This document shows positions 54,309 through 64,000 of a stretch of 64,000 nucleotides of DNA, in pieces. The translations under genes and the position numbers were made by a program. Every line of letters starts with the position of its first letter. Within the stretch, counting starts at the first letter, position 1. The notes beneath the pieces were generated by a model that was not told the DNA's origin, searched no databases, and saw only the letters and a list, made by a program, of their open reading frames with translations. Source of the DNA: Theocolax elegans (Eukaryota; Arthropoda; Insecta; Hymenoptera; Cerocephalidae); NCBI GenBank assembly GCA_026168455.1, contig CM047426.1, positions 33,849,058-33,913,057 of the forward strand, in the 5' to 3' direction.

Positions 54309-55316
54309 TTTATTAAAATTGTTTGAAAATAATTAACAAATAGTTTTTGCATGCGTGGAAATTTTTTTGTTTAATTTAACCTATATGAAAATCGAACACC
54401 TATTTTTGACGTAAGGATGGCGGGAAATGCGAAATATATTTTTTTGTTAAATCTTATTATTTTTGTTATAGGTACTTGTTATAAGGATATCGTTAAAATT
54501 GTTTAGAATTTAAGGACCTATAGAAATATAGAATGTACTTCAAAATTATAATGACTATAATTAAATATATAATTATTTATATAATTTAGATAACTTAAAT
54601 AACTTTATTAATTTTATATAAATTTAAGCGAGTTTGAAGTACACAGCAATAATTCTATTTCTAAGACTACGTTTTTGTTATTTTTTTGAATTATAAGTAT
54701 TATCAACTAAAAGCAGAGGTAATATATCTCCGCTCCAATGTTCCAACCTCCAACTCTCCAAGCAGTCCAAGCCATATGACACATGTCCGTACCACCGTGT
54801 ACCCGGTGTACCGACAGAGAATACATATTCACCCACCTAACCTGCAGTTACTAACACTTGTTTTGTGTGTACGTGACACAAAAATAGAAAAGAAAAGACA
54901 AGAGTATAGAATAGGTTGCAAACTTGTAATGTCTTTATTGTACGAAACAATGAAAAACTATTTCAAAGAAGATTCTTGCAGCTACAATCAATACTTATAT
55001 AGTTAATCAACACTTATATAGTTATCTAAAATACATGTATATTATAATTTATAAGTAATGAAATATATAAACATAGAAACATATAATATACAATCATTTT
55101 TTGAACGTTAAGTTTGCCCCACTGACATAACAAACGCAAACCTCTCTCTTGCGCTCCCTCTAATCCTCCTTGCTATTCGGACCTCGATGAGAAAGAAACG
55201 AGAGTCGAGCTACTGATCTGTTCGTGTGTCCGCGTTTGGCTTGTGCTGTTTGAATAGGGGGGCAAAAGAGGTGTATAGAAAGTTCCTCGGCTATTTTTCA
55301 TAGTTATACCGTGATT
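54309..55316. promoter_or_regulatory. Divergent promoter region, COG4 / KMT5A copy 1
   Basis: About 1 kb between opposed start codons. The COG4-proximal half is AT-rich. From about 55,130 to 55,316 it becomes GC- and CpG-richer (CT-rich block, then CGGACCTCGATG, GCGTTTGGC), which fits the KMT5A core promoter and 5' UTR and continues into its GC-richer first coding exon. The open frame at 54686-55006 has no family resemblance. Confidence 0.5.
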
Positions 55317-56335
55317 ATGCTGGTGAAGAATGGCTTGGAACTACTTGAAGTCTCGGACGACGCGGCTATCCGCGGTTCCTCGACACCGCATCGCATCAAG
55401 ATGCGAGATGAAGAGGATCTTAGGCGTCGCGTCGACTCCGACAAAAGGAAGGCCGTAGGGGCGTCGGTACACTATCCTGATAAATTTGTCAAAGCTGCTG
55501 GCACCCGAGGCCGTAAACCCTTGCCAAGGCCCATTGAAAATCATAAACTCACTGAATATTTTCCAGTACGACGTAGTGTCAGGAAATGTAAAAAGACAGT
55601 CCTCGAGGAGATGCAACGGGATCTCGAGAACAAAGTTTTGTGTGGCGTCGAAGATGGACTACAGGTGATTTATGATCTTCGCCATTAATTTTTCATTCAG
55701 AAATTTGATGATTAACCAAAATAATTCTGACCTTTATTAACCTTGTTTTTTTAGATTAAACTCTTTCCAGGAAAAGGACGAGGTGTAGTTACAACTAGAA
55801 GCTTTGCAAAGGGAGAGTTTGTTGTTGAGTATATCGGTGAGCTTATTGATCAAATGACAGCTAAGAAAAGAGAAGCCAAGTATGCTAAAGATCAAAATGC
55901 AGGTTGCTATATGTACTACTTTCAGCATCGAAATCAACAGTTTTGGTACGTTTCTTGTTTTAACCTGATGGTTATATAATTTATGCTTGATATGCGTGTG
56001 TTCACATACATGCAAAGACACACACACACACACACACACATTTGTATACATTAATTTTTTAATTAAAATATGTACATGTTTACAATGTAACAACATTGTC
56101 TTATTTGTTCATTTTTATTCGCAGTGTCGATGCTACAGCTGAATCAGACAAACTTGGTAGGCTAGTAAATCATTCACGCAATGGAAATTTAGCCACAAGA
56201 ATCGTTGAAGTTGGGTCAGTACCACATCTTGTACTAATTGCTAAAGAAGACATTGAAGCAGGAATAGAAGTTTCTTATGATTATGGTGATAGGAGTCGTG
56301 AATCTATTCGTAATCATCCATGGCTAGCAATGTAG
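55317..56335 (+). CDS. PR-Set7: Histone H4-K20 monomethyltransferase KMT5A / PR-Set7, copy 1
   Basis: Monomethylates H4K20 in S/G2/M chromatin. Three exons, 55317-55664, 55755-55945 and 56125-56335; 249 residues. Start at the first ATG (MLVKNGLELLEVSDD); the open frame runs a little further upstream without another ATG. A PIP-degron-like motif with basic tail, NHKLTEYFPVRRS (residues 75-87), corresponds to the KLTDFYPVRRS element of human SET8. The SET domain fills the two last exons: GKGRGVVTT, FVVEYIGELI, GCYMYYFQ, CVDAT, LGRLVNHSRNGN, SYDYGDRS and HPWL at the end. Exon 1 is GC- and CpG-richer than exons 2-3. It is a short form: vertebrate SET8 has a longer N-terminus. Copy 2 lies 2.2 kb downstream. 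Confidence 0.93.
55539..55586 (+). other. PIP-degron-like motif in KMT5A copy 1
   Basis: Residues 75-90: hydrophobic L78, T79-E80, aromatic Y81-F82, then basic R85 and R86 at the positions used by CRL4-Cdt2 degrons. In human SET8 the matching element has TDFY. Here Asp is replaced by Glu. Function is inferred from the family. Confidence 0.6.
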
Positions 56336-56759
56336 TTTCCAAATTATGACTGATAGCTTTTTAAATTGTATTATACATTTAATTCAATATTTTCGAGATT
56401 TTTACATTATTTCATTATAGATGCATCTGCAAATTGTGTTTTGGTCTAAATTCAAGTTTGAAGTACTTGTATCTAGACTACTAAAATCACGGTATTGTTA
56501 TATAGTATTGTGATTTTCATTTGTGTAATATTTAGTGTAAATTAATATGTAAATTAATGTAGAGTGACTGGATAATGTATGCTGTAGAGACTGCTTGATC
56601 GATAATGTTAGATAATAAGGGGAGTTTTATTCATGTAATATTATTCTTCATAATACATTCATCAAATATTTAAAGAGGTATTACTAGATAATATATTGCA
56701 TAACATTTTATGCATTACAATTTATCAGTTTTGTCACTAAAATAACTATTTTATAAAAC

Positions 56760-56774
<15 letters not shown>

Positions 56775-56821
<47 letters not shown>
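56775..56821. repeat. (TG)n microsatellite
   Basis: More than twenty consecutive TG units preceded by a TA run. Confidence 0.97.
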
Positions 56822-56824
<3 letters not shown>

Positions 56825-57991
56825 ACATATACAGTTAACTTAAATGAAATATTTTAAAATAATTTCAATTATTTGGAGCTTTTGCTGAAAAATTAATTAA
56901 TTATTTTCATAACTTCAAATATAAATATATCAAGTATAAAATCAAGACAAAATTATATTTTTAATTAATGTTATTGTTCTTCCAAATAAGAAAATATTTA
57001 TTTAATTTTCTATGCCATTTGATACAAAACATTTACTGCATGTATTTATTTGCATCCAAATAATTACGTTTTTTACCTATTGCAATTGTTTGTTATTTTA
57101 AAACTAACATTATAGTTTGTTAACACGAAAGTTTTGCTTTGATATAGGTATTGTTCAATATTTAGATGTTTTAATTATTTGCAAATTAGTTTTATGTTAA
57201 ACATATGATAACAGTTTATTAATAATAAAATATACATAAATGATCATTTCTGTACCAATCCCATTTTAGTTACAAGCATGTATTACAATTAAAATATTTT
57301 CATATTGTATTCAATTACAGAATCATGTATTTGGTTTATTCTAAAGATGTAACCAGTGACCTATTTAAGAAACTATAGATAATAAAAGATTGTGACTTGA
57401 TATCTTGCATGGAAAACAGACTACATTTTATACAAAACCATTTAAAGTAATATGTGCTTTGTATTTATAAGTGCATTTACCCTTTATTGTTATTATAAGT
57501 AAGGAGAATCTTTGATTAAATACAAAAATAATTATTAAATAATTTAATGAGTAAATTGAATAGACAAGTAAATTATCGTTTTTCATTAATTTTATTGTTT
57601 TTATTTAATACAATTTTATCATTATTCATAAACACAGGTGTTTGTATAAATTATTATATTAATCAAATTGATTACTTTATAGTTTTCATGCAATTTTTAT
57701 ATGCTTATTTATAATTTATAACTGTTAATTAAAAGATTCTCCTTAATTCTTGATCTGTTACATACCTATTTATATAAAAATGTCATTTGAATTGTCAACT
57801 AATATATTGTATAATAAAAACATTTAAATATTTTAAATGAGAACAAAGATTTATTTGATTAACCCACAAATTATTATTATTTGTACATATTAATATATAA
57901 TTGTGTAAATTATATTTATTACATTTGTACATTCGTTCGATGTATAATTTACGTCTATAATACAATTATTTGACCTTGAAAATATGAAAAT

Positions 57992-57995
<4 letters not shown>

Positions 57996-58024
<29 letters not shown>
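57996..58024. repeat. (AT)n microsatellite
   Basis: About fourteen AT units directly before the candidate retrotransposon tail. Confidence 0.95.
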
Positions 58025-58027
<3 letters not shown>

Positions 58028-58034
58028 CTTTATA

Positions 58035-58120
58035 TAGAAGCAAAAGAAAGGAAAAACCTGTAAAAAGTGTAACAGCTGTACATGGAAATAAAAAACATTC
58101 TATTCTATTCTATATATATG
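58035..58120 (+). mobile_element. Probable 3' tail of a non-LTR retrotransposon
   Basis: The segment ends TGTACATGGAAATAAA, then AACATTCTATTCTATTCTAT. An AATAAA followed by short ATTCT/TTCTA tandem units is a common 3' end of jockey/CR1/R1-like insect elements. Only the tail is visible; no coding remnant was found. The flanking AT repeats hinder boundary definition. Confidence 0.4.
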
Positions 58121-58538
58121 AGCTAATTTGTGTAAACTTGAATATTTCAAGAGTAATTAGCGTTTATATATATATATATATATACAAAAACATGGAGCTA
58201 GTAGCAATTATACGTGTATAATTTTTTTCTAAATATTAATTTATAAATTTATAAGTAAATTTTTTGTATTAGAATAATAGTAATAATTTATAATTATATA
58301 CAACTTTAGGAAATAAATTTATTTTAAATGTAAAAATTCCTGGCAACGCATGCGCACTTCCACCTGAAAGTGGCGGGAGTTTACATCTTATATATATATA
58401 TAATGTGAAATCCTGCACAGCAGTTACAGTTGACATATCGACGTGTTTGTATTTACTTTTGTGAATTAAGTCGGTACTTATTATATTTTTTCTAATTTAC
58501 CAATTATCGTTTATACTGAGAGCATAAAGGTATTAATT

Positions 58539-59936
58539 ATGACCATATCAGAAAAATTAATTAATGAATACGAAGTGAGATTAGAAGAATGTGATAGTTT
58601 GGAGAAATCGTTAAAACAGAACGATTCTTGTAATCAAAATGAAGTAAACGAAAGTCATTCAGATGATATTATCAAAAAAAGCAATACTAAAACTCTTTCA
58701 AGAAGAGCAAAGAAAAATAGAAAAACAAAAAAGAAAAAAGAAGAAAAACACAAAAATGAAGAGGTTATTGTTAACGATTATGAACAATTATAATTAATTA
58801 TTGTTATGTAGTTAAGTTACTGTTAAACATTTTTATTGCAGCAAGAGTATCATAACATGTCATTGCATGATTATAAAGAATGGGATGAAGTATTACCTGA
58901 AAAAACAGAAAAGGAGATTGAAAAGCCAATTACCATTCATAAAAACAAAATTCTATCACCCACTCACAAATTAACTGAATATTTCATTGATTTAAATGTT
59001 TGTGATAAGAAAAATATAAAAGAAAGTAAACTGAAACAAACTCACGTAAATTGACTTTATATATTATTACTTAATATATATTTTAATTATTTAAATTAAT
59101 GCTTTTTATTTTTATAACAGACTGATTTAAATAAAGATAAAAATAAGACAAATTTGTTGAGTCCTAAAGTATTATGTTCAGATAATTTGGCGCAAACATC
59201 AAAAAAAAGAGTAAGGCAACTTAAAAGTAAATCTACTGAATTGACAAATCATAAAGTGACAGAATATTTTCAAGTACGTAGAAGTAATAGACAATTTACA
59301 AAGTCTCTTATTGATGCACAACAGAAAGATTTAGAAAACAAAATACTTGATAAGGTAGAAGATGGACTAGAGGTAATACATTTTTTTTTATTTTATATAA
59401 AATTGGATAAATATATTATAATTATGTTTACAATTTATAGGTCAAAGAATTTAAAGATAAAGGACGTGGTGTGATAACTACAAAAGAATTTTACAAAGGT
59501 GATTTTGTTGTTGAATATATTGGTGAACTTATAGACATCACAACTGCTAAAGAAAGAGAAAATAAATATGCAACTAATAAAAAAATTGGATGCTATATGT
59601 ACTACTTTAAACATAAAAATAATCGATATTGGTCAGTATATGAGAATTGTTATATTTTGCTTTGTATATAGTATTTATAAATGTATTTTTTACTCATCAC
59701 TTACATGTGCTACTTCTTTTTACAGTATTGATGCTACTAAAGAGTCAGGGTATTTAGGACGTCTCATTAATCATTCACGTAAAGGTAATCTAATGTCTCG
59801 TATTGTTGAAATTCATGATACTCCACATCTTGTATTTTATGCTAAAACCGATATACCAATTGGTACTGAAGTACTATATGATTACGGAGATAGAAATCCT
59901 AATTCTCTTATAAATTATCCATGGCTTAATTCGTAA
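58539..59936 (+). CDS. KMT5A / PR-Set7 paralogue, copy 2 (tandem duplicate)
   Basis: Second H4K20-methyltransferase-like gene on the same strand. Exons: 58539-58763 (donor could also be 58769), 58842-59045, 59121-59372, 59441-59631, 59726-59936; about 360 residues. The last two exons are exactly as long as those of copy 1 (191 and 211 bases) and break the same codons, so the copies share ancestry by duplication. The SET domains look roughly 60% identical by eye. Kept: KGRGVITT, FVVEYIGELID, GCYMYYFK, CIDAT, LGRLINHSRKGN and YDYGDRN. Changed: HPWL is YPWL near the C-terminus. The N-terminus is longer, Lys/Glu-rich (KNRKTKKKKEEKHKNEE) and not alignable with copy 1. Two TEYF motifs lie on consecutive exons. 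The whole gene is AT-rich. The first exon's donor (GTTATT or GTTAAC) is weak. Confidence 0.85.
58962..59000 (+). other. First TEYF motif of KMT5A copy 2
   Basis: Residues 116-128 read THKLTEYFIDLNV. This repeats the HK-hydrophobic-TEYF core of the PIP-degron-like motif but lacks the basic residues that follow it in copy 1. Confidence 0.6.
59247..59291 (+). other. Second TEYF motif of KMT5A copy 2
   Basis: Residues 186-200 read NHKVTEYFQVRRSNR and align directly with NHKLTEYFPVRRSVR of copy 1, including the basic pair. This is the ancestral motif by position, just upstream of the SET exons. Confidence 0.65.
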
Positions 59937-60203
59937 CTATACAGTAATTTGTTTTATCAATGACTGATTAGATGTAATTTATAGAATTTTAATTTTGCAT
60001 GTTAATAAAAGCTATTGATTATTTCAACATACGTATAATTTTGTATTTTAAATGTGCTATGAATGTTTGCCATAAACATTTTTATACTATTATTTTTAAG
60101 ATTGCATTGTCTCTTGGTATGTTGTTTTGTAATTCTGTAACTCAACTGAATCGCCTGATAAAAATATTAATAAAAAAGTTTATTATAATTATTTTTTTAT
60201 AAA

Positions 60204-61569
60204 TTATGTTATTTTAATTGTGATATATATACTTAGTTTTTTTGGCATCATGGGGAATTCACATCTTCGGTTTAGTAAGTTTAATGCCTCCATATAATAT
60301 ACTGAATCATTTTCAGTTAAATTTAATTCTTTCAATAATACATCAAACAAATATGTATTTAGTGGTATATGCCTCTTCTTAAGAGTCTCGTAAAATATTT
60401 TTAAGCTTACTTTTCTTGAACTATTCTATGTAAATAATTAAAAATTGTGAGAGTATAATTTTTATACTTAATTAATTAGTATATTGATTATCTTACTTCA
60501 TCAATTAATGCAAAATAATTTATCAACTCAAAGAATTGTATTTCATTTTTTCTTTTCTTAATTAATAAACGAATTTTATTTGTATGACTTATACTTTTCT
60601 GTATTTGCAATTCCTTGTCATTTAGAGGAATACCGCGTAATATTTCATAAATACTGGTACTAGGATAAAATGGTTTATCAATAACTATATTTTGATAAGT
60701 ATAATTCACTTTCTTTAATTTAATATCATTTTTTTCAATATTATTTTGTTCTTGAAACCGATGAATTAGATTTCTTGCTCTATTTCCTTGAAAATCAGCG
60801 TTTGACTGTTTACCAAAAGACGTGAATTTACTAAAAGGTGTTTTGTAGCTGGGAATAAAAAAAAGTAAAAAATACCTATGCATAATTTTCGAAATACATA
60901 AACAAAATGTGTTACTTTCGATTAATTTGTTCACCAGGTGCAACAATATTTTTCCAATCAATATTTAAGTAATTTACATATTGTCCATGTATAATATCGG
61001 CAGCATTTATATCTAAAACATATTGTCATATAAAATAATTTTCAACATGTGCTTTCTACACGAAGACATTGTATGATCTCCGTCACTGATTAGCACCAAA
61101 TTGGGAGCATAAAAAGAGTGACGTTAAAATAATAAAAAATATATACTGTTAATAAAACTAATTTTACGAGTAATCAAATACTATACATAATAATAAATAT
61201 TTACTGCTCGTTCTTGGAATTCCAAAAGTAGTAAATATAGGATCTATATGAGAAGGTAAATCTGGTACCATATTACGTGGTTTACCAATTTCTTTGTTGT
61301 ATTTGGGTTTAATAATAAAATTATTTCTGATATCCAACATCAATGCTTGAAAATGAGTCAACTGTTCTGGATGCAAACATTCTTTCACCTATAATTATCA
61401 AATTCTATATTATTATATTTATATTACAGCGTAAAATTTAGGTTAATTCATATTTCATTAATATAGGTACTTAGATTTGAAACATTTTTTAATTAACTTA
61501 TACATTTTTTGTTATATTTTTTGGAGGAGGTTGTCTTCGATCATCTAAGCAATTACTCTTTACATCCAT
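60204..61569 (-). CDS. EFHB / CFAP21-like axonemal protein
   Basis: Probable cilia and flagella protein (microtubule inner protein family). Five exons: 61504-61569, 61205-61388, 60916-61012, 60497-60848, 60204-60425. All phases agree; 306 residues. The start MDVKSNCLDDRRQPPPKN is the only ATG fitting the splice pattern. The central pattern TTFGIPRTSS, then VAPGEQINRKNYKTPF and FTSFGKQ, resembles the EFHB blocks with GEQIDR-x-Y and FG. The last exon (SLKIFYETLKKRHIPLNTYL, VLLKELNLTENDSVYYMEAL) aligns in pattern with the EFHB EF-hand pair, but the calcium-loop acidic residues are mostly gone. Assignment rests on motif order from memory, so it is moderate. It converges with KMT5A copy 2, 267 bases apart. 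Confidence 0.62.
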
Positions 61570-64000
61570 TTTTTAAATTTTGTATAACGAAACACACAAT
61601 TTATATTTGATACTTGTCACGCCTTGAAAATATCAAAATATCAAAGATAAATACGTATAAAACAAAAGACTTGTTCATATAATAAAATATTATTATCGCG
61701 GATTATGTTTACACATGTATGTACAATATAAATTCAAATTAGTTAGGATCTTAATTGTTCTTTTTTTTTATAATTATCGTAATAATTTAATACTGCTCGA
61801 GTATGGGTAAAAACATAGAATTTATATACGTTCAAAAATCGATTATATAAAATGAACCGGTGAAATCGTACAGATCATTCATATAAAGAATTAATAGTAA
61901 ATCTTATTTTTGGCTGTACTAAAAGCACCCTCTTTATAAGCTTGCACGTAGAGGATTATCCAAGGCAGGTGTTCGCACAAGTAACGAAGCATCATATTTA
62001 GGTTTTGCAATGGAATGAAAGAAGTGGAATATGCTTGAGTCTGTATAGAGTACCTTAACGCGTTTGTAACAGTATATATATACGTGATATCGAATATAGT
62101 CTTTTAGCCGCTGAACTTTTTTCTCAATATTTTTAACCATTCGTTTTTAAAGATATATTTGCCATGACTATCATGTCTCAATTTACTTGAGGGGATACCT
62201 CTTGCCTTTTCTCTCTCTTTCTCTTTATCTATATCCCGATGATTTGGTATACACATTTTTCTTTTTCTCTTAAGAGCGCGCCCGTCTTAAAATATTAAAA
62301 TTAATAGTATTTTTTATAACAAGGACGTTAAAATTTACATCCGCGTATAACAAAAAAGCACGAGGTTGTAATTTTCCAACGCACGTGTTGTGAACTCTAT
62401 TTTCCGTTACAGTAAGCGAAAGATCGCATTTTAAAAAATGAAAAATACGTAATAATGCGATTTTACACACACGTATAATGAAAAAATATAAATATGGAAA
62501 CTACTTTTCACTTGACTGATTAATATACAATGTAGTTACTTAATTTGTACCGCTTAACAAAGCACAGTTTAAATCTATACGTTTTACAATCTTTTTATAT
62601 TTGATTGATTTATTAATGTTTTGGTATAAATAACTGAATCTTAATTCATGTTTAACGGGATGTCGGTTCCAACCTACAGGAATCTGTACTTTTCAACCTA
62701 AAAATTATATCTAAAATATTGAAATAAAAATCCGAAATAATTCGTAAAGATATCTTAAAGCTTAAGGAAAATCTTGACATTTTGATTTTTGTAAGAAAAA
62801 ATCATTTTTAAATAATAATTAAGTAAACAATTTCTGGTCGGTAATTATTAGTCGAGAAAGGCATAAACTTTCAACCGAAACATCGTAATCAAATTATGAA
62901 CTTAAAAATCTGAGAAAATTTGGGTTTACTATTTAAAACATGCCTAAGGGCTTAACGTTCAGGGTTTTTATAATATATATTTATTTGCTTATAAAAAAAG
63001 TAAAAACTGACAATTTTCTGAGTCCGACATCCCCTTAAAGCAGTGTGGCACTCAAATCTCAGATATTTATCTATGTACCTTCAAAAGCTTAAAAATAATT
63101 GTAATTAAGCTATGGAACAAAGTATCTATACGAAAAAGTATTGAAATAATTTATAGATAAAGTTCAGAGAAAGTAAAAGAGTATTGAAGATTAACTTCGG
63201 TAAAAGGTAACCTTATCATTAATTAAAAAATAATTATAGCACTACTTTTGCTTTGATTGTTATTGTTTTCGGTTTTAAGACTTCACGTTTACAAAAATAC
63301 AATAAAAAGTTGAATATTCAAAAGTTATAAGATTATTAAGTATTATAAGAACTATACGAGACAATGCAATGTTAATTTAGTTCATATACTAAGAAAGTAT
63401 AAATATGTTTAATGCAAATTGGGTTTAATTTATAAATTCAACAAGAGTACATAAAGATCTACGTAAAAACTGCTAAAATTGATTTGCATTTACTTTTGAG
63501 GTACTTTTAACCTATTCATCGTTAATTATATTATACAGACGTTGATTATCCATTTTATTTATTATTCACATTCAATTTAATTTGACAATAAACGGTATAA
63601 TTTTCTTACAATTAGTTGCGAAATAGGTATATAATTAGAACTAGTAACGCTTAGCAATAAGCAATAAATGAACCAAATTATAAAACTGCAGAATTAGATA
63701 ATTAATCCACAAGTTTTATTAATTTACAAAAAAATTATAGGAACGAGCTGTACCTACGTATTGCGATTCTTAACAATATGTATACGTAACGACAAGCGTC
63801 ACATTGACTTAATCAACGGTAAAAATGGATCTAAAGAAAGTAAATTAATTTACATAAATAGTGTATTTTCAATTTTAACCTCTTGATCAAAAGAAACGAA
63901 AACCAACGTGCGTGACGTTATGCAACGAGATGCCGTATGATGATAAAAAGGTGCGAGAGGAGGGTAAGAAAAGTCTTTTAAAGTTGTATGTATGTATATC
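61570..64000. other. Right flank, no confident gene
   Basis: About 2.4 kb, mostly AT-rich and non-coding. It begins with the EFHB-like promoter. The minus-strand open frame at 61934-62140 ends in a stretch (KPKYDASLLVRTPALDNPLR) that looks more protein-like than its surroundings and might be the last exon of a gene entering from the right. No acceptor or family could be fixed. A CT-rich tract lies at 62,205-62,230. Nothing else was recognised. Confidence 0.35.

Larger units (their letters stand above)
56336..58538. other. Region between the two KMT5A copies
   Basis: About 2.2 kb of AT-rich sequence. It holds the 3' UTR of copy 1, a long GT microsatellite (56,775-56,821), an AT microsatellite (57,996-58,024), a probable retrotransposon tail (about 58,035-58,120), another AT run (58,167-58,184) and, near 58,330-58,460, a slightly GC-richer stretch that is the likely promoter of copy 2. 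No residual exons of a third copy were recognised. Confidence 0.6.

Noticed and set aside
61981..62000. Assignment of the right-edge peptide to a known protein family
   Set aside because: No family recognised from memory and no clear acceptor; left unassigned.

Overview
The window is eukaryotic and looks like an insect chromosome, most likely from a hymenopteran and plausibly a bee. The DNA is strongly AT-rich. Genes are split by short (60-150 bp) AT-rich introns with GT/AG borders. Selenoprotein T carries Cys where vertebrates have Sec. An HRI-type eIF2-alpha kinase is present, which Drosophila lacks. I cannot name the species. All exon models were built by eye from reading frame, splice sites and family recognition; every join was checked for phase.

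Seventeen protein genes can be supported. Left to right: SelT (minus, 3' end cut off by the window edge); a KLHL1/4/5-type kelch protein (minus); ATP synthase assembly factor ATPAF2 (plus); eyes shut, eys (minus, 13 coding exons); a SmydA-8-like SET/MYND protein (plus); HMG-CoA lyase (minus, coding region in one exon); the m6A-writer subunit flacc/ZC3H13 (minus); Mo25/CAB39 (plus); abnormal spindle, asp (minus); HRI/EIF2AK1 (plus); a DIPK2A-like divergent kinase (minus); a Bmcp/SLC25A14-30 mitochondrial carrier (plus); NSMAF/FAN (minus); COG4 (minus); two tandem KMT5A/PR-Set7 genes (plus); and an EFHB/CFAP21-like axonemal protein (minus).

The layout is compact and mostly alternates divergent and convergent pairs: KLHL|ATPAF2, eys|Smyd, asp|HRI, DIPK2A|Bmcp and COG4|KMT5A diverge; ATPAF2-eys, Smyd-HMGCL, Mo25-asp, HRI-DIPK2A, Bmcp-NSMAF and KMT5A-EFHB converge. 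There is no operon logic. The genes serve unrelated housekeeping roles: mitochondria (ATPAF2, HMGCL, Bmcp), Golgi and secretion (COG4, DIPK2A, SelT), mitosis (asp), chromatin (KMT5A pair, Smyd), RNA modification (flacc), stress signalling (HRI) and sensory-organ matrix (eys).

Mobile DNA is sparse: one decayed, 5'-truncated non-LTR retrotransposon in a Mo25 intron, and a probable second 3' tail between the KMT5A copies. Microsatellites are common. The most notable features are the diverged KMT5A tandem duplicate, whose downstream copy carries two TEYF (PIP-degron-like) motifs on separate exons; the unusual HRI catalytic motifs; the short two-LamG eys; and the altered CCCH spacing in flacc. I found no RNA genes, CRISPR arrays or clearly undescribed multi-gene system.
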